Origin: Aeromicrobium sp. Root495
GTDB taxonomy: Bacteria; Actinomycetota; Actinomycetes; Propionibacteriales; Nocardioidaceae
DNA length: 64,000 bases
Direction: 5' to 3'
Assembly (NCBI RefSeq): GCF_001426755.1
Contig: NZ_LMFJ01000001.1
Coordinates: forward strand, 2,279,997 to 2,343,996
Positions 1 to 9,382 of this stretch are shown here, one piece after another. Position 1 is the stretch's first letter. The number at the start of each line of letters is the position of its first letter. The notes under the pieces are model-generated. The model saw nothing but the letters and a program-made list of their open reading frames with translations, was not told the origin of the DNA and searched no databases. A program made the position numbers and the translations under genes.

Positions 1-103
1 CCTCATGACCGGCCTCGACGAACCGTCGAGCCATCTCGTACGACCGCGTCCCGCCCGACTGGGACGGCGTGCGGAAGTACTGATGGAGGTAGACGATCCG
101 CAC
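1..103 (-). CDS. Glycosyltransferase, N-terminal fragment (partial)
   Basis: Only the first 34 codons lie in the window; the rest is beyond the left edge. The reverse strand opens with a GTG at 103, preceded by a GGGAAGG Shine-Dalgarno, and reads VRIVYLHQYFRTP, then SGGTRSYEMARRFVEAGHE. This start (beta strand, HQYF, then a GTRSYEMAR helix) is typical of GT4-type glycosyltransferases of the WbuB/WcaI group. These transfer a nucleotide-activated sugar during capsule or exopolysaccharide synthesis. The neighbouring UDP-sugar dehydrogenase fits that role. The donor and acceptor sugars cannot be judged from so short a piece. Confidence 0.72.
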   Translation of the reverse strand, partial: MRIVYLHQYFRTPSQSGGTRSYEMARRFVEAGHE

Positions 104-213
104 GTGTGACCTTCCCGTTGCGCCCTCGCGACGACCCGTTTCAGCAACCGGTCAGGCTCTTGGTGCCCGTGTTAGTGTACTCGCGTCCGGCGCTCCCCGA
201 TCTCAAGGTCCGC

Positions 214-1722
214 ATGAATCGACTGACCCAAGCGGCCCTGATGTCGCTGTGCGGCCTCGTGGCTGCGACGGCTTGCGCCGGCCCATCACTGACGCCGGGT
301 GCCCAGACCGGACCCGATGTGGGTGCCGTCCTGCGGTCAGAGGTCTCCGAGCCACTGCAGGGCGAGGAGCTCGACCTCACCGGTTCCACGGGAACCTCAG
401 GGCGGCGTACCGTCGAGCTGCAGCGCTTCACGTCCGGAAGCTGGACCTCCGCCGTGGCCAAGGTCCGCTCCAGCGCGTCGGGTCGCTTCCAGTTCTCCGC
501 ACTGAGGGTCGATCAGGACCAGGTCTACCGCGCTCGTACCGCTGGCAGCTCACCGATCGTGACCAACGCCCTGAAGCTGGAGGTCCAGCCGGCGAGGCAG
601 GACGCGGCCGTCAAGACCATGCCCCTCCTGGCCGGACGTGCCACCGAGGCCACCGGCGACGTCAAGCGAGGCCTCGGCCTGGTGCAGGCCGGGTTCGAGC
701 CCGCCCGCCGAGGTCGAACCGTGGAGTTCGAGGCTCGAGGCGACGACGGCACCTGGCGTTCCATGGGCCGGACCGCCCAGGACGAGAACGGCCGTGCCGC
801 GCTCATCACGAAGGACCCGCAGCAGTACGACCGTTGGCGCGTCACGACCGCCGCCTACCACGGACTCCCCGAGGCCACGGCCGAGAAGGCGCCGGTGCGG
901 TGGAAGGAGACGTTCGAGTCCGACTTCACCGAGTCGGGCTCCTCCGACCAGTGGAAGAACCGTCTGGTGCGGACCTGGCTGCCCGACCGGACCTGCAGCT
1001 TCATCTCCGCCGACCAGGTCTCGTACCCGGGCGGAGTGGCCACCCTCTCCACCGAGGCGCTGTCCAAGGAGCCCCGCGGCATGGAGGGCACAGCACCGGG
1101 AAACCAGGTCCACGAGCAGCTGTGCACGGACGCCACCGACCAGGCGCGGTACTACGCGAGCAGCATGATCGTCTCCCAGAAGGACGGTCAGCTGTACTCC
1201 TTCGTCCATGGGGTCGCCGCCGCCCGGATCAAGTTCGATCCCAAGGCTGGCCAGCACGCCGCCTTCTGGCTGCAGACCAACCAGGACCAGGACACCGAGG
1301 TCGACGTCGTGGAGTCCTACGGCCGGGGCGTCCGCCCGTTGTCCAGCGGTCTTCACGTCACGCAGAAGGACGGCACCACTCGTCCGTTCCAGATCAGGCT
1401 CCACGAGGTCCTTCCCCCCGACATCGACGACGACTGGTACACCAAGTTCCACACCTTCTCGGTGGAGTGGACCCCCCGTCAGCTCGTGTTCCGGGTGGAC
1501 GGCATCGAGACCTTCCGCACCTCCAGGGGAGCGACGAGCTCCCCGCACTTCGTCCTCCTCAGCAACTTCGCCGCCGACTACGAGGTTCGCTACAACACGG
1601 GCGAACGGGCCTCCATGGAGGTCGACTGGGTCCGCGTGTGGCAAGAGCCCGACGACGTCCCGGCCGAGGAGGGTCCTGCCACCACCGAGGATGAGCCGGA
1701 CCTCGTGGCTCCGCCTTCCTGA
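214..1722 (+). CDS. Secreted GH16-family glycoside hydrolase, first copy
   Basis: A 502-residue exported protein. The ATG at 214 follows an AAGG motif and opens a signal peptide ending near TACAG, which could be a weak lipobox. An earlier in-frame ATG at 106 would put 36 charged residues before the signal, so I prefer 214. Residues about 25-230 look like beta-rich Ig-like or carbohydrate-binding modules. About 235-480 form the GH16 jelly-roll catalytic domain. The GH16 signature ExDxxE appears as EVDVVE, with predicted nucleophile E362 and acid/base E367. GH16 enzymes cleave beta-1,3 or beta-1,4 glucans and galactans. Here it may trim or release the polymer made by the adjoining polysaccharide genes. 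The substrate is unknown. Confidence 0.85.
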   Translation: MNRLTQAALMSLCGLVAATACAGPSLTPGAQTGPDVGAVLRSEVSEPLQGEELDLTGSTGTSGRRTVELQRFTSGSWTSAVAKVRSSASGRFQFSALRVDQDQVYRARTAGSSPIVTNALKLEVQPARQDAAVKTMPLLAGRATEATGDVKRGLGLVQAGFEPARRGRTVEFEARGDDGTWRSMGRTAQDENGRAALITKDPQQYDRWRVTTAAYHGLPEATAEKAPVRWKETFESDFTESGSSDQWKNRLVRTWLPDRTCSFISADQVSYPGGVATLSTEALSKEPRGMEGTAPGNQVHEQLCTDATDQARYYASSMIVSQKDGQLYSFVHGVAAARIKFDPKAGQHAAFWLQTNQDQDTEVDVVESYGRGVRPLSSGLHVTQKDGTTRPFQIRLHEVLPPDIDDDWYTKFHTFSVEWTPRQLVFRVDGIETFRTSRGATSSPHFVLLSNFAADYEVRYNTGERASMEVDWVRVWQEPDDVPAEEGPATTEDEPDLVAPPS

Positions 1723-1824
1723 GCCGCGCGCGGACATCCACTCCCCCTGCGAGACCCGAGGGCTGTGCCTGCAGACTCCTCTGAGACGATGACCGTCGAT
1801 CATGACGCGACCAGGAGTACATCT

Positions 1825-3084
1825 GTGACGCACGACTTCGCCATCATCGGTCTTGGCTATGTCGGCCTGCCCTTGGCCCAGCAGGCCACTCGGTCAGGTC
1901 TGGACATCCTGGGCTTCGACATCAATGACGGTGTCGTGGCTGCCCTCAACGATGGACGCAGTCACATCGACGACCTCAGCGACGCCGACGTCGCAGCGAT
2001 GCGGGACAACGGGTTCGAGGCCACGACCGACGCCCAGCGTCTGGCCGACGCCGACGCGATCATCATCTGCGTGCCCACGCCGCTGTCGGTCGACGGCGAC
2101 CCCGACCTGAGCCCTGTGGTCTCGGCCTGCGCCACCATCGCCCAGCAGCTCCGCGCCGGCCAGCTCGTGGTCCTGGAGTCCACCACCTACCCCGGCACCA
2201 CCGACGAGGTCGTGCGACCCATCCTCGAGAGGAGTGGGCTCACCGCCGGCGTCGACTTCCACCTCGCGTTCAGCCCCGAGCGCGTCGATCCGGGCAACCC
2301 GGTCTACGGCATCGCCAACACCCCCAAGGTCGTGGGCGGGTTCACCCCGCGCTGCACGGAGGTCGCAGCCGAGCTCTACGGCCGCTTCATCGAGACCATC
2401 GTGCCCTCGAGCGGGACCCGCGAGGCCGAGATGACCAAGCTCCTCGAGAACACGTACCGCCACATCAACATCGCCCTCGTCAACGAGATGGCGCAGTTCT
2501 GCCACGAGATGGACATCGACCTCTGGGAAGTCATCCGGAACGCGTCCACCAAGCCCTTCGGGTTCCAGGCCTTCTACCCGGGCCCGGGCGTGGGCGGACA
2601 CTGCATCCCGATCGATCCCAACTACCTCTCGTACAAGGTCCGCACGACGTTGGGCTACCCGTTCCGGTTCGTCGAGCTCGCCCAGTCCATCAATCTGCAG
2701 ATGCCCCACTACGTGGTCCAGCGCATCGGCGACCTCCTCAACGACAAGAACCAGGCGATCAGCGGGGCGCGGGTCCTCCTTCTCGGCGTCACGTACAAGC
2801 CAGACATCGCCGACCAGCGCGAGTCGCCGGCCACGCCCATCGCCGAGCTCCTCCTGTCCAAGGGCGCCGGCCTGACCTTCCACGATCCCCTCGTCCAGAC
2901 CTGGACGCCCGGCGGTACCGCAGTCCCGCGGGCCGACGACCTCGACGCCGAGCTGGCCCGGGCCGACCTGGTGGTGCTGCTGCAGAACCACCGGTCCTAC
3001 GATCTCGACCACCTGGTCGCCACGGCCCCCTTGCTCTTCGACACCAAGGGGAGCACCACCCAGCCCGGCGTCGTCCGGCTCTGA
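1825..3084 (+). CDS. Nucleotide-sugar 6-dehydrogenase (UDP-HexNAc/UDP-glucose dehydrogenase family)
   Basis: A 419-residue cytoplasmic enzyme that oxidises the C6 hydroxyl of a UDP-sugar to a uronic acid in two NAD-dependent steps. The start is taken as GTG 1825, which has AGGAG seven bases upstream; the ATG at 1789 lacks such a site. The N-terminal Rossmann fold has GLGYVGLPLA at residues 9-18. The central domain carries the catalytic cysteine C260 in GPGVGGHCIPIDP, and the C-terminal UDP-binding domain begins near GVTYKPD. The sequence resembles WbpA/TviB-type UDP-N-acetylhexosamine dehydrogenases more than UDP-glucose dehydrogenases, but substrate choice is not certain. It lies between two GH16 genes on the same strand. 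Confidence 0.9.
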   Translation: MTHDFAIIGLGYVGLPLAQQATRSGLDILGFDINDGVVAALNDGRSHIDDLSDADVAAMRDNGFEATTDAQRLADADAIIICVPTPLSVDGDPDLSPVVSACATIAQQLRAGQLVVLESTTYPGTTDEVVRPILERSGLTAGVDFHLAFSPERVDPGNPVYGIANTPKVVGGFTPRCTEVAAELYGRFIETIVPSSGTREAEMTKLLENTYRHINIALVNEMAQFCHEMDIDLWEVIRNASTKPFGFQAFYPGPGVGGHCIPIDPNYLSYKVRTTLGYPFRFVELAQSINLQMPHYVVQRIGDLLNDKNQAISGARVLLLGVTYKPDIADQRESPATPIAELLLSKGAGLTFHDPLVQTWTPGGTAVPRADDLDAELARADLVVLLQNHRSYDLDHLVATAPLLFDTKGSTTQPGVVRL

Positions 3085-3171
3085 CGGAGCGCTTCGCCTG
3101 ACCGTCCACGCGGTGGACCGGCACCGTGTTAGCGTGAGGCGCCTCACTCACCTCCATCTCGGGACAACCGC

Positions 3172-4353
3172 ATGCCTTCTCGTCGTCTGACCACCCTCAC
3201 CGTGAGCGGGCTCGCCTCGGTGGCCCTCCTCGGATCCGTGCTGAGCGGCGGCCCTTCTGTCGCCGCCACCTCCTCGACGACGGTCCTCGTCAGGACCCTT
3301 CCGGGCAACGCCGGTGACAGCGGCAGCAGCACCACCGCCAGCACCGGGTCCACCAAGAACCGCGACCTCGTCGTGGCCTGGACCAACCACAAGCTGGCGG
3401 GCCGCTACATCTCGTTCTACGCCCTGAACCCTTCCACCAGGAAGTTCGTCTACAAGAAGCGCATCCGGACCAACAGCGTCGGCGAGGCCAACTTCTCAGG
3501 CGCCGGACTCGCCAAGCTCCGGTGGAAGGTCGTGGCAGCCAAGACCAGCCGGACCCGGGCGGACAGCTACACCATGCCGCGGACCACGGTGTGGAAGCAG
3601 GCCTTCTTCGACGACTTCTCCGGCTCGGCGCTCGGCGCGAAGTGGCGTCAGCGCTACCCCAACACCTGGCTGCCCGGTCGCACCTGCACGTTCAGCAGCC
3701 CCGACATGGTGAAGGTCGGCTACGGGCGAGCGGCTCTCTCCACCCAGCGGTACGGGTCCTCCCGGCCCTCCGGGATCAAGGGTCCGATGCCCAGCTCGTC
3801 GAAGTTCGCCTCCACGTGCAAGGACAAGTCCGGGCGGCCCTCGGTGTACAAGTCGGCTGCCATCGACACGGCCACGGCTGACCGGAACCAGTTCACGATG
3901 CTGCACGGTGTCGTGGCAGCACGGGTCAAGTTCTCCCCTCGCCCCGGACAGCACGCTGCGGTGTGGTTGCCGGCCAACGGCGCGGGCGACACCGAGATCG
4001 ACGTCGTGGAGTCCAACGGGAACTACTACGACAGCCGCAAGCGCCGTCGTGCCATGGTCGCCGGTGTCTACTACGGAAGCTCGAGCAAGGTCCAGACCGT
4101 CGTGCCCGACTCCTACAAGACCTGGTCGAGCAAGTACCACACCTTCTCGGTCGAGTGGACTGCCAGCCAGTACATCTTCCGCATCGGCTCGCGCGTCATC
4201 CTGCGCACCACCAAGGGCCGGACGTCGCACGACCACTACCTGTCGCTCACCAACTTCGTGGCCGACTGGGCCATCAAGAACAACGCCGGGAACGACAGCT
4301 CCAAGCTCGCCTCGTCGATGTACGTCGACTGGGTGAAGGCCTGGACGAAGTAG
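3172..4353 (+). CDS. Secreted GH16-family glycoside hydrolase, second copy
   Basis: A 393-residue protein with a clear signal peptide (basic start, hydrophobic core to about residue 32). A short beta domain follows (about 35-135), then a GH16 domain (about 140-390). The active-site signature reads EIDVVE, giving nucleophile E275, D277 and acid/base E280. Shared blocks with the protein at 214-1722 include TWLPxRTC before the catalytic core, RxKFxPxxGQHAA just upstream of the signature, and KxHTFSVEWT after it. The pair probably arose by duplication, with this copy having a shorter N-terminal part. It is the last plus-strand gene before a strong terminator. The polymer it cuts is unknown. Confidence 0.87.
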   Translation: MPSRRLTTLTVSGLASVALLGSVLSGGPSVAATSSTTVLVRTLPGNAGDSGSSTTASTGSTKNRDLVVAWTNHKLAGRYISFYALNPSTRKFVYKKRIRTNSVGEANFSGAGLAKLRWKVVAAKTSRTRADSYTMPRTTVWKQAFFDDFSGSALGAKWRQRYPNTWLPGRTCTFSSPDMVKVGYGRAALSTQRYGSSRPSGIKGPMPSSSKFASTCKDKSGRPSVYKSAAIDTATADRNQFTMLHGVVAARVKFSPRPGQHAAVWLPANGAGDTEIDVVESNGNYYDSRKRRRAMVAGVYYGSSSKVQTVVPDSYKTWSSKYHTFSVEWTASQYIFRIGSRVILRTTKGRTSHDHYLSLTNFVADWAIKNNAGNDSSKLASSMYVDWVKAWTK

Positions 4354-4374
4354 TCCACCGTCCCTGAGCGATCA

Positions 4375-4411
4375 CGAAGGCCCCGGCAGCACCACGCTGC
4401 CGGGGCCTTCG
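4375..4411. terminator. Bidirectional intrinsic-type terminator
   Basis: A perfect 16-bp stem (4375-4390 with 4396-4411) closes a 5-base loop. It lies between two convergent genes, the GH16 gene ending at 4353 and the protease ending at 4476. It has no long T-run, as is common in high-GC actinobacteria. Confidence 0.8.
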
Positions 4412-4475
4412 TCGTCCACACCGTCACAGCGCTGCTCCGCCCACGTCGCACGGGCTCGCCCCCCGTGGGTCCGGG

Positions 4476-6878
4476 CTACCTCGACGTGACCGTCTTGCGG
4501 GCCGACGTCTTGGGCGCGACGACGCTCGTGCCCAGGAACTTCACCCGCAGCGTGTGCGTGCCCCTGGCCAGCCTCGGCAGGGTGATCTTCTTGATGCCGT
4601 GGGCGTCGGCCGCGATGGTGGCTGTCTGGATCCGCCGCGAGCCGTCGTAGACCCCGAACGTGCCCCGCGGGTGCGTGACGCCCGGGACGTAGACGCGGGC
4701 CCACAGCGTGCCGTTGGACGTGTCGTTCACGACGGACCCCATCGTGAGCCTCGTCAGCGTCGGCACGGCGCGGTAGACCGTCACGGTCCTCGTCACCGAC
4801 GAGCCGCGCGGCGCCTCCGAGGAACCTGCGTAGGCCACGCGCAGCGCATTGGCACCGGCCAACCAGCGCGTGGGGCTGATGGTGAACGACGCAGTGCCCC
4901 CGGCGGTGAGCGTCGCCGTGTCGAGGACCTCCGAGGCTCCACGCACGAGCCTCACGGTCCCGGCAGCCGGCACCCCGCCGAGCGCTGCGGTGACGTCGAC
5001 CGTGGCCGGCACCCCGTACCGCAACGACGTCGGCAGTCCGCTCGTGGTCACGGTGGTGGCCTCGGGAACCACGCCGCTCGAGGTCGAGGTCCGCTCGATG
5101 AGCTCGTACGCCTGCGCGGCCGGGTGGACCGTGTAGGAGAGCCGGTGCCCGATGTCGTCGGGCCTGACGATGTACGAGGCCGACGTCGCCCCCTTGACGG
5201 GTTCACCGTCCCGCATCCACTGGTAGGCCATCGCGGTCGTGCGGGTCCACCTGCTGCTGGCCGAGACGGGCTCACCCACCACCAGGTCCCCCGACACCGT
5301 GGGGGTCCCGATCGGGGCGGGCAGCCTGGACAGGTCGAGGATCCCGCTTCCACATCGCGTCCTGGCGCAGTTGAGGTTGAGGAGGTACTCCCTGGTGCCG
5401 TCGGACAGCGAGACGGCGGAGTACTTGGAGGAGGAGCGGAACCCAGAGACCGTGGCCCGCAGGGCTTCCTCGACCCGGTTCCCGTCGGTGATGCCGAGGG
5501 AGTACATCAGGGCTGCAGCCCCGGAGACGGCCGGCGCAGCCATGCTCGTTCCCATGTACTCGGCGTAGCCGGTCCCGGTGGGGCCCCTCGACCCCGTGCC
5601 GACCGTCGAGAGGATGCCGTTCCTGGCGATGACGTCGTCGCCGCCGGCGGCGGACAGGTCGACCGTCGACCCCACGTTGGAGTAGAAGGCCCGGAAGCCC
5701 CACTCGCTGGTGGCAGCGACCGACACGGCTCCGCTGCACGAGGCCGGGACCTCGAGGTTGGCGTTGCCGAGACCGTTCCCCGCCGCGGCGACGACCACGG
5801 CCGGGATGGACCTGAAGATCCTGGAGTAGGGCACGCAGGCCTCGGCCCGTTCCTGGGACGTGGCGGCAGCCGTGCCCAACGAGACGTTGATGACGTCGGC
5901 CGGCGTGGCGTTGACCGGCACGCCCGAGACCTTCGCTCCGGAGGCCCAGGCGATGGCCGCCATGATGTCGGAGTCCCAGCCGCCGCACCTGCCCACCGCG
6001 CGCACCGGCTGGACCTTGACGCCTGGGGCGATGCCGCTGATGCCGATCCCGTTGTCGGCCTGCGCCGCGACGATGCCTGCCACGTGGGTGCCGTGCCAGG
6101 AGCTCCGCTCGAAGTCGTTGCCGCCGGTGGGGTAGCAGTACCGGTCGTTCGCGTTGATCCAGTCGCCGGGGTCGCTGGGGTCGCTGTCACGACCGTCGCC
6201 GTCGTTGGCGGTGTAGAAGCGGTGCGGATCGCCCTCCGGCAGCGGCTGGGCATCGTCTCCCTGGTCCGCCCCGATCATGTCGTAGCCCTCGACGAGCTGG
6301 TTCTTCAGGTCGGGGTGCTCCTTGCGGATCCCCGTGTCCACGACGGCCACGACCACCGCGGGGTCGCCCTGGGTGGATCGCCACACCGAGGGCGCCTTGG
6401 TGGAGTAGCCGCCAGCCGGACTGGCGTAGGCGGTGTCCCAGACGCCCTTCTGCCGTGGGAAGGAGGGGTCGTCGGGGGTCACCGGGGAGGCGACGGAGGC
6501 CTTGCGGCGGGCGTCGGGCACCGCCCACACCACGTCGTCGCGCTGCTCCACCTCGGCTGCGAGGTCCGCTGCGTCGTCGTAGCCGACCGGCTCCTCGAAG
6601 CCCACGGTGGAGATCGCGCCCGTGAGACGCTCAGCATCCACGACCTCGACCTCGGAGCCTGCGGCGGCGTCGGCGGCCCGTTCCAGCGTGGCGGACGACG
6701 TCCCGCTCGTGGTCTGCACGATGAGTCCGCGCGCCACGGGCGACGCCGCCTGCGTCAGGCCTGCGACCTTCTCCTCGGTGGACGGCAGCGTCGCGTCGGT
6801 GGCGGCCACCGCGACGGCCGGAACGGTCGTGAGGACCAGGACGCTGCAGGCGGACAGGACGAGACGACGACCGGACAT
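4476..6878 (-). CDS. Secreted subtilisin-like serine protease (S8) with C-terminal Ig-like domains
   Basis: An 800-residue exported peptidase. ATG 6878 is chosen because GAGGAG stands four bases upstream; a GTG at 6905 would add nine residues with a poor site. After the signal peptide (to about residue 26) comes an I9-like propeptide (about 48-125). The S8 catalytic domain follows, with D181 in VVDTGI, H262 in WHGTHVAG, oxyanion N368 in AAAGNG and S445 in GTSMAAPA. Residues about 521-586 form a YQWMRDG-type Ig-like module also found repeatedly in the CHAP protein at 13878. After it come two further beta-sandwich repeats, ending in a basic tail. The triad is complete, so it should be active. 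The substrate and cell-surface role are unknown. Confidence 0.93.
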   Translation of the reverse strand: MSGRRLVLSACSVLVLTTVPAVAVAATDATLPSTEEKVAGLTQAASPVARGLIVQTTSGTSSATLERAADAAAGSEVEVVDAERLTGAISTVGFEEPVGYDDAADLAAEVEQRDDVVWAVPDARRKASVASPVTPDDPSFPRQKGVWDTAYASPAGGYSTKAPSVWRSTQGDPAVVVAVVDTGIRKEHPDLKNQLVEGYDMIGADQGDDAQPLPEGDPHRFYTANDGDGRDSDPSDPGDWINANDRYCYPTGGNDFERSSWHGTHVAGIVAAQADNGIGISGIAPGVKVQPVRAVGRCGGWDSDIMAAIAWASGAKVSGVPVNATPADVINVSLGTAAATSQERAEACVPYSRIFRSIPAVVVAAAGNGLGNANLEVPASCSGAVSVAATSEWGFRAFYSNVGSTVDLSAAGGDDVIARNGILSTVGTGSRGPTGTGYAEYMGTSMAAPAVSGAAALMYSLGITDGNRVEEALRATVSGFRSSSKYSAVSLSDGTREYLLNLNCARTRCGSGILDLSRLPAPIGTPTVSGDLVVGEPVSASSRWTRTTAMAYQWMRDGEPVKGATSASYIVRPDDIGHRLSYTVHPAAQAYELIERTSTSSGVVPEATTVTTSGLPTSLRYGVPATVDVTAALGGVPAAGTVRLVRGASEVLDTATLTAGGTASFTISPTRWLAGANALRVAYAGSSEAPRGSSVTRTVTVYRAVPTLTRLTMGSVVNDTSNGTLWARVYVPGVTHPRGTFGVYDGSRRIQTATIAADAHGIKKITLPRLARGTHTLRVKFLGTSVVAPKTSARKTVTSR

Positions 6879-6965
6879 GGAGCTCCTCGCGTGGGTGCGA
6901 CGCACTCCCGCGTCGCTCCGGACATCCTAGACGTCGGACCGGGGAGCCCCGGCCCGGGCGAACGA

Positions 6966-7010
6966 CGAGGCCCCCGCCACCACCTCGTGAGAGGGGCGAC
7001 GGGGGCCTCG
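6966..7010 (-). terminator. rplQ: Terminator after rplQ
   Basis: An 11-bp perfect arm pair (6966-6976 with 7000-7010) encloses a 23-base loop that holds a small inner stem. It begins 17 bases past the rplQ stop and likely ends the alpha operon. It also lies upstream of the protease gene start. Confidence 0.7.
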
Positions 7011-7026
7011 TGCGAAGCGACCTGGC

Positions 7027-7611
7027 TCAGGCGTCCTTGGACTCGGAGTCAGCCTCGGGATCGGCGACGGCCTCGGCCGCAGCCTCGACCTCCTCCGTGG
7101 TGGCGGGCTCGGCCTCGGCGTTGCCATCCGGCGTGCCGGCGACGACGTCGGTCTCGACGTCTCCGGGCTCACCCTCGGCGTTCACCGCGGGCGTCTCGTC
7201 CTCGACGACGGGCGCCGGAGCAGCAGCCTTGGGAGCGGCCTGCGCGGCGAAGGACTTCTCCTCCACGATCTCGATGACGGCCATGGGGGCGTTGTCGCCC
7301 TTGCGCGGCGCGATCTTCGTGATGCGCGTGTAGCCGCCCGGACGGGTGGCCATGGCCGGACCGATCTCCGTGAAGAGGGTGTGCAGGACACCCTTGTCGC
7401 GGATGACCTTGACGACCTGGCGGCGGTTGGCCACCGTGTCGTTCTTGGCCTTGGTGATGAGGTGCTCGGCGTACGGACGCAGACGGCGGGCCTTGGCCTC
7501 GGTCGTCGTGATGCGGCCGTGCTCGAACAGCGACTGAGCCAGGTTGGCCAGGATCAGACGCTGGTGCGCGGGGCTACCGCCGAGGCGGGCTCCCTTGGTG
7601 GGTGTGGGCAT
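7027..7611 (-). CDS. rplQ: 50S ribosomal protein L17 with long acidic tail
   Basis: L17 binds 23S rRNA near the exit tunnel. The first 120 or so residues are ordinary L17, starting [12 protein letters not shown] and including [12 protein letters not shown] and [10 protein letters not shown]. The protein is 194 residues, much longer than the roughly 127 of E. coli. The extra C-terminal 70 residues are alanine-, glutamate-, valine- and aspartate-rich and look disordered. It starts at ATG 7611 behind a GGAG site and is the last gene of the rpsM-rpsK-rpsD-rpoA-rplQ operon. The tail is a lineage feature of unknown function. Confidence 0.96.
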   Translation of the reverse strand: MPTPTKGARLGGSPAHQRLILANLAQSLFEHGRITTTEAKARRLRPYAEHLITKAKNDTVANRRQVVKVIRDKGVLHTLFTEIGPAMATRPGGYTRITKIAPRKGDNAPMAVIEIVEEKSFAAQAAPKAAAPAPVVEDETPAVNAEGEPGDVETDVVAGTPDGNAEAEPATTEEVEAAAEAVADPEADSESKDA

Positions 7612-7664
7612 CGTGTTTCTCCGGATTCAGAAGGTGTGACCGGGCGATCAGTCCGAGCCGAGGC

Positions 7665-8675
7665 TCAGTACTGCTCGTCCTCGGCGAAGCTGGCGTCGTC
7701 GTCGTAGTCCGCGAGAGCAGCGGCCGGGTCGAAGCCGGCGGGGCTGTCCTTGAGACCGAGGCCCATCTCCTGCAGCTTCAGCTTGACCTCGTCGATCGAC
7801 TTGGAGCCGAAGTTGCGGATGTCGAGCAGGTCCTGCTCCGAGCGCGTGATGAGCTCACCCACGGTGTGGATGCCCTCGCGCTTGAGGCAGTTGTAGGAGC
7901 GGACCGTGAAGTTCAGGTCCTCGATCGGCAGGGCCAGGTCGGCAGCGAGCTGCTCGTCGACGGGCGACGGGCCGATGTCGATGCCCTCGGCCTCGACGTT
8001 GAGCTCACGAGCCAGTCCGAACAGCTCCACCAGGGTGGAGCCGGCCGACGCGATGGCGTCGCGCGGCAGGAGCGACTTCTTGGTCTCGACGTCGATGACG
8101 AGCTTGTCGAAGTCGGTGCGCTGCTCGACACGGGTGGCCTCGACCTTGTAGGTCACCTTGAGCACCGGGCTGTAGATCGAGTCGACGGGCATGCGCCCGA
8201 TCTCCTCGTCGCCGGTCTTGTTCTGCACGGCCGAGACGTAGCCGCGGCCACGCTCGACGACGAGCTCGATCTCGAGGTTGCCCTTGTCGTTGAGCGTCGC
8301 GACGTGGAGGTCGGGGTTGTGCACCTCGACACCTGCCGGCGGCTCGATGTCGGCGGCGGTGGCGACGCCGGCACCGGACTTGCGCAGGTACATCACGACG
8401 GGCTCGTCGATGGTGGACGAGACGACGAGGTTCTTCAGGTTGAGGATGATCTCGGTGACGTCCTCGGTGACTCCGGGGACGGTCGAGAACTCGTGCAGGA
8501 CACCGTCGACCTTGATCGACGTGACGGCTGCACCGGGGATCGACGACAGCAGCGTGCGACGCAGCGAGTTGCCGAGGGTGTAGCCGAAGCCGGGCTCCAG
8601 GGGCTCGATGACGAACCGCGAGCGGAACTCGTCGACGACCTCTTCGGACAGGACAGGGCGCTGGGCGATCAGCAT
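7665..8675 (-). CDS. rpoA: DNA-directed RNA polymerase alpha subunit
   Basis: A 336-residue alpha subunit, which dimerises to seed assembly of beta and beta-prime. The N-terminal domain (about 1-230) contains the strongly conserved [17 protein letters not shown] block. The C-terminal domain (about 245-310) has the helix-hairpin-helix surface that contacts UP elements and activators, including [14 protein letters not shown] and [13 protein letters not shown] short acidic tail ends the protein. The start ATG 8675 has AAGGAAG upstream. It lies between rpsD and rplQ, the normal alpha-operon place. Confidence 0.98.
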   Translation of the reverse strand: MLIAQRPVLSEEVVDEFRSRFVIEPLEPGFGYTLGNSLRRTLLSSIPGAAVTSIKVDGVLHEFSTVPGVTEDVTEIILNLKNLVVSSTIDEPVVMYLRKSGAGVATAADIEPPAGVEVHNPDLHVATLNDKGNLEIELVVERGRGYVSAVQNKTGDEEIGRMPVDSIYSPVLKVTYKVEATRVEQRTDFDKLVIDVETKKSLLPRDAIASAGSTLVELFGLARELNVEAEGIDIGPSPVDEQLAADLALPIEDLNFTVRSYNCLKREGIHTVGELITRSEQDLLDIRNFGSKSIDEVKLKLQEMGLGLKDSPAGFDPAAALADYDDDASFAEDEQY

Positions 8676-8735
8676 GTATTTCTTCCTTTCCGGCCCACCA
8701 CTATTTGAGGACCGGTCTGAGGGATGAGGGGTAGA

Positions 8736-9344
8736 TCAGATCTTCGAGTAGAACTCGACGATCAGCTGCTCCTGGATGGGAACGGTGATCTGGGCGCGGA
8801 CGGGCTTCTCGTGCACGAGGATCCGGCCACGCTCGGGGTCGACGCTGAGCCACGCCGGGACGGTGTCCGAGTCGTGGGTCTCGCGCGTGACGATGAACGG
8901 CGTCGTCTCGAGGCTCTTGGGCCGGACATCGATGATGTCGTGCTTGGAGACCTGGAAGGACGGGATGTTGGTCTTCACGCCGTTGACGATGAAGTGACCG
9001 TGCGTGACGAGCTGACGGGCGTGGCGACGCGTGCGGGCCAGGCCCGCGCGGTAGACCACGTTGTCGAGACGGCACTCGAGCAGGGCCAGCAGGTTGTCGC
9101 CGGTCTTGCCGGGCTTGCGGTGAGCAGTCTCGTAGTACTTGCGGAACTGCTTCTCGAGCACGCCGTAGGTGTAACGCGCCTTCTGCTTCTCCTGCAGCTG
9201 GGTGCGGTACTCCGACTCCTTGATGCGTGCGCGTCCGTGCATGCCGGGCGGGTAGGGGCGACGCTCGAATGCGGCGTCACCACCGACGAGGTCGACGCCG
9301 AGGCGGCGCGACTTCTTCGTGAGAGGTCCGGTGTAACGGGCCAT
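8736..9344 (-). CDS. rpsD: 30S ribosomal protein S4
   Basis: S4 nucleates 16S rRNA folding and in enterobacteria represses its own alpha operon. The 202-residue product begins MARYTGPLTKKSRRLG and has the S4 RNA-binding domain (about 92-155) with CRLDNVVYRAGLARTRRHAR. The N-terminus lacks the CxxC...CxxC zinc site seen in the zinc-containing S4 form, so this is the zinc-free paralogue type. An AGGAG lies ten bases before ATG 9344. Confidence 0.98.
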   Translation of the reverse strand: MARYTGPLTKKSRRLGVDLVGGDAAFERRPYPPGMHGRARIKESEYRTQLQEKQKARYTYGVLEKQFRKYYETAHRKPGKTGDNLLALLECRLDNVVYRAGLARTRRHARQLVTHGHFIVNGVKTNIPSFQVSKHDIIDVRPKSLETTPFIVTRETHDSDTVPAWLSVDPERGRILVHEKPVRAQITVPIQEQLIVEFYSKI

Positions 9345-9382
9345 GGGTATCTAGCTCCTGGGAATCTGGGTTCAGGCAGTCG

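Noticed and set aside
4554..7277. A 907-codon plus-strand frame across the subtilisin and rplQ
   Set aside because: It is antisense to genes with complete motifs and its translation is Arg/Gly/His-rich low complexity.
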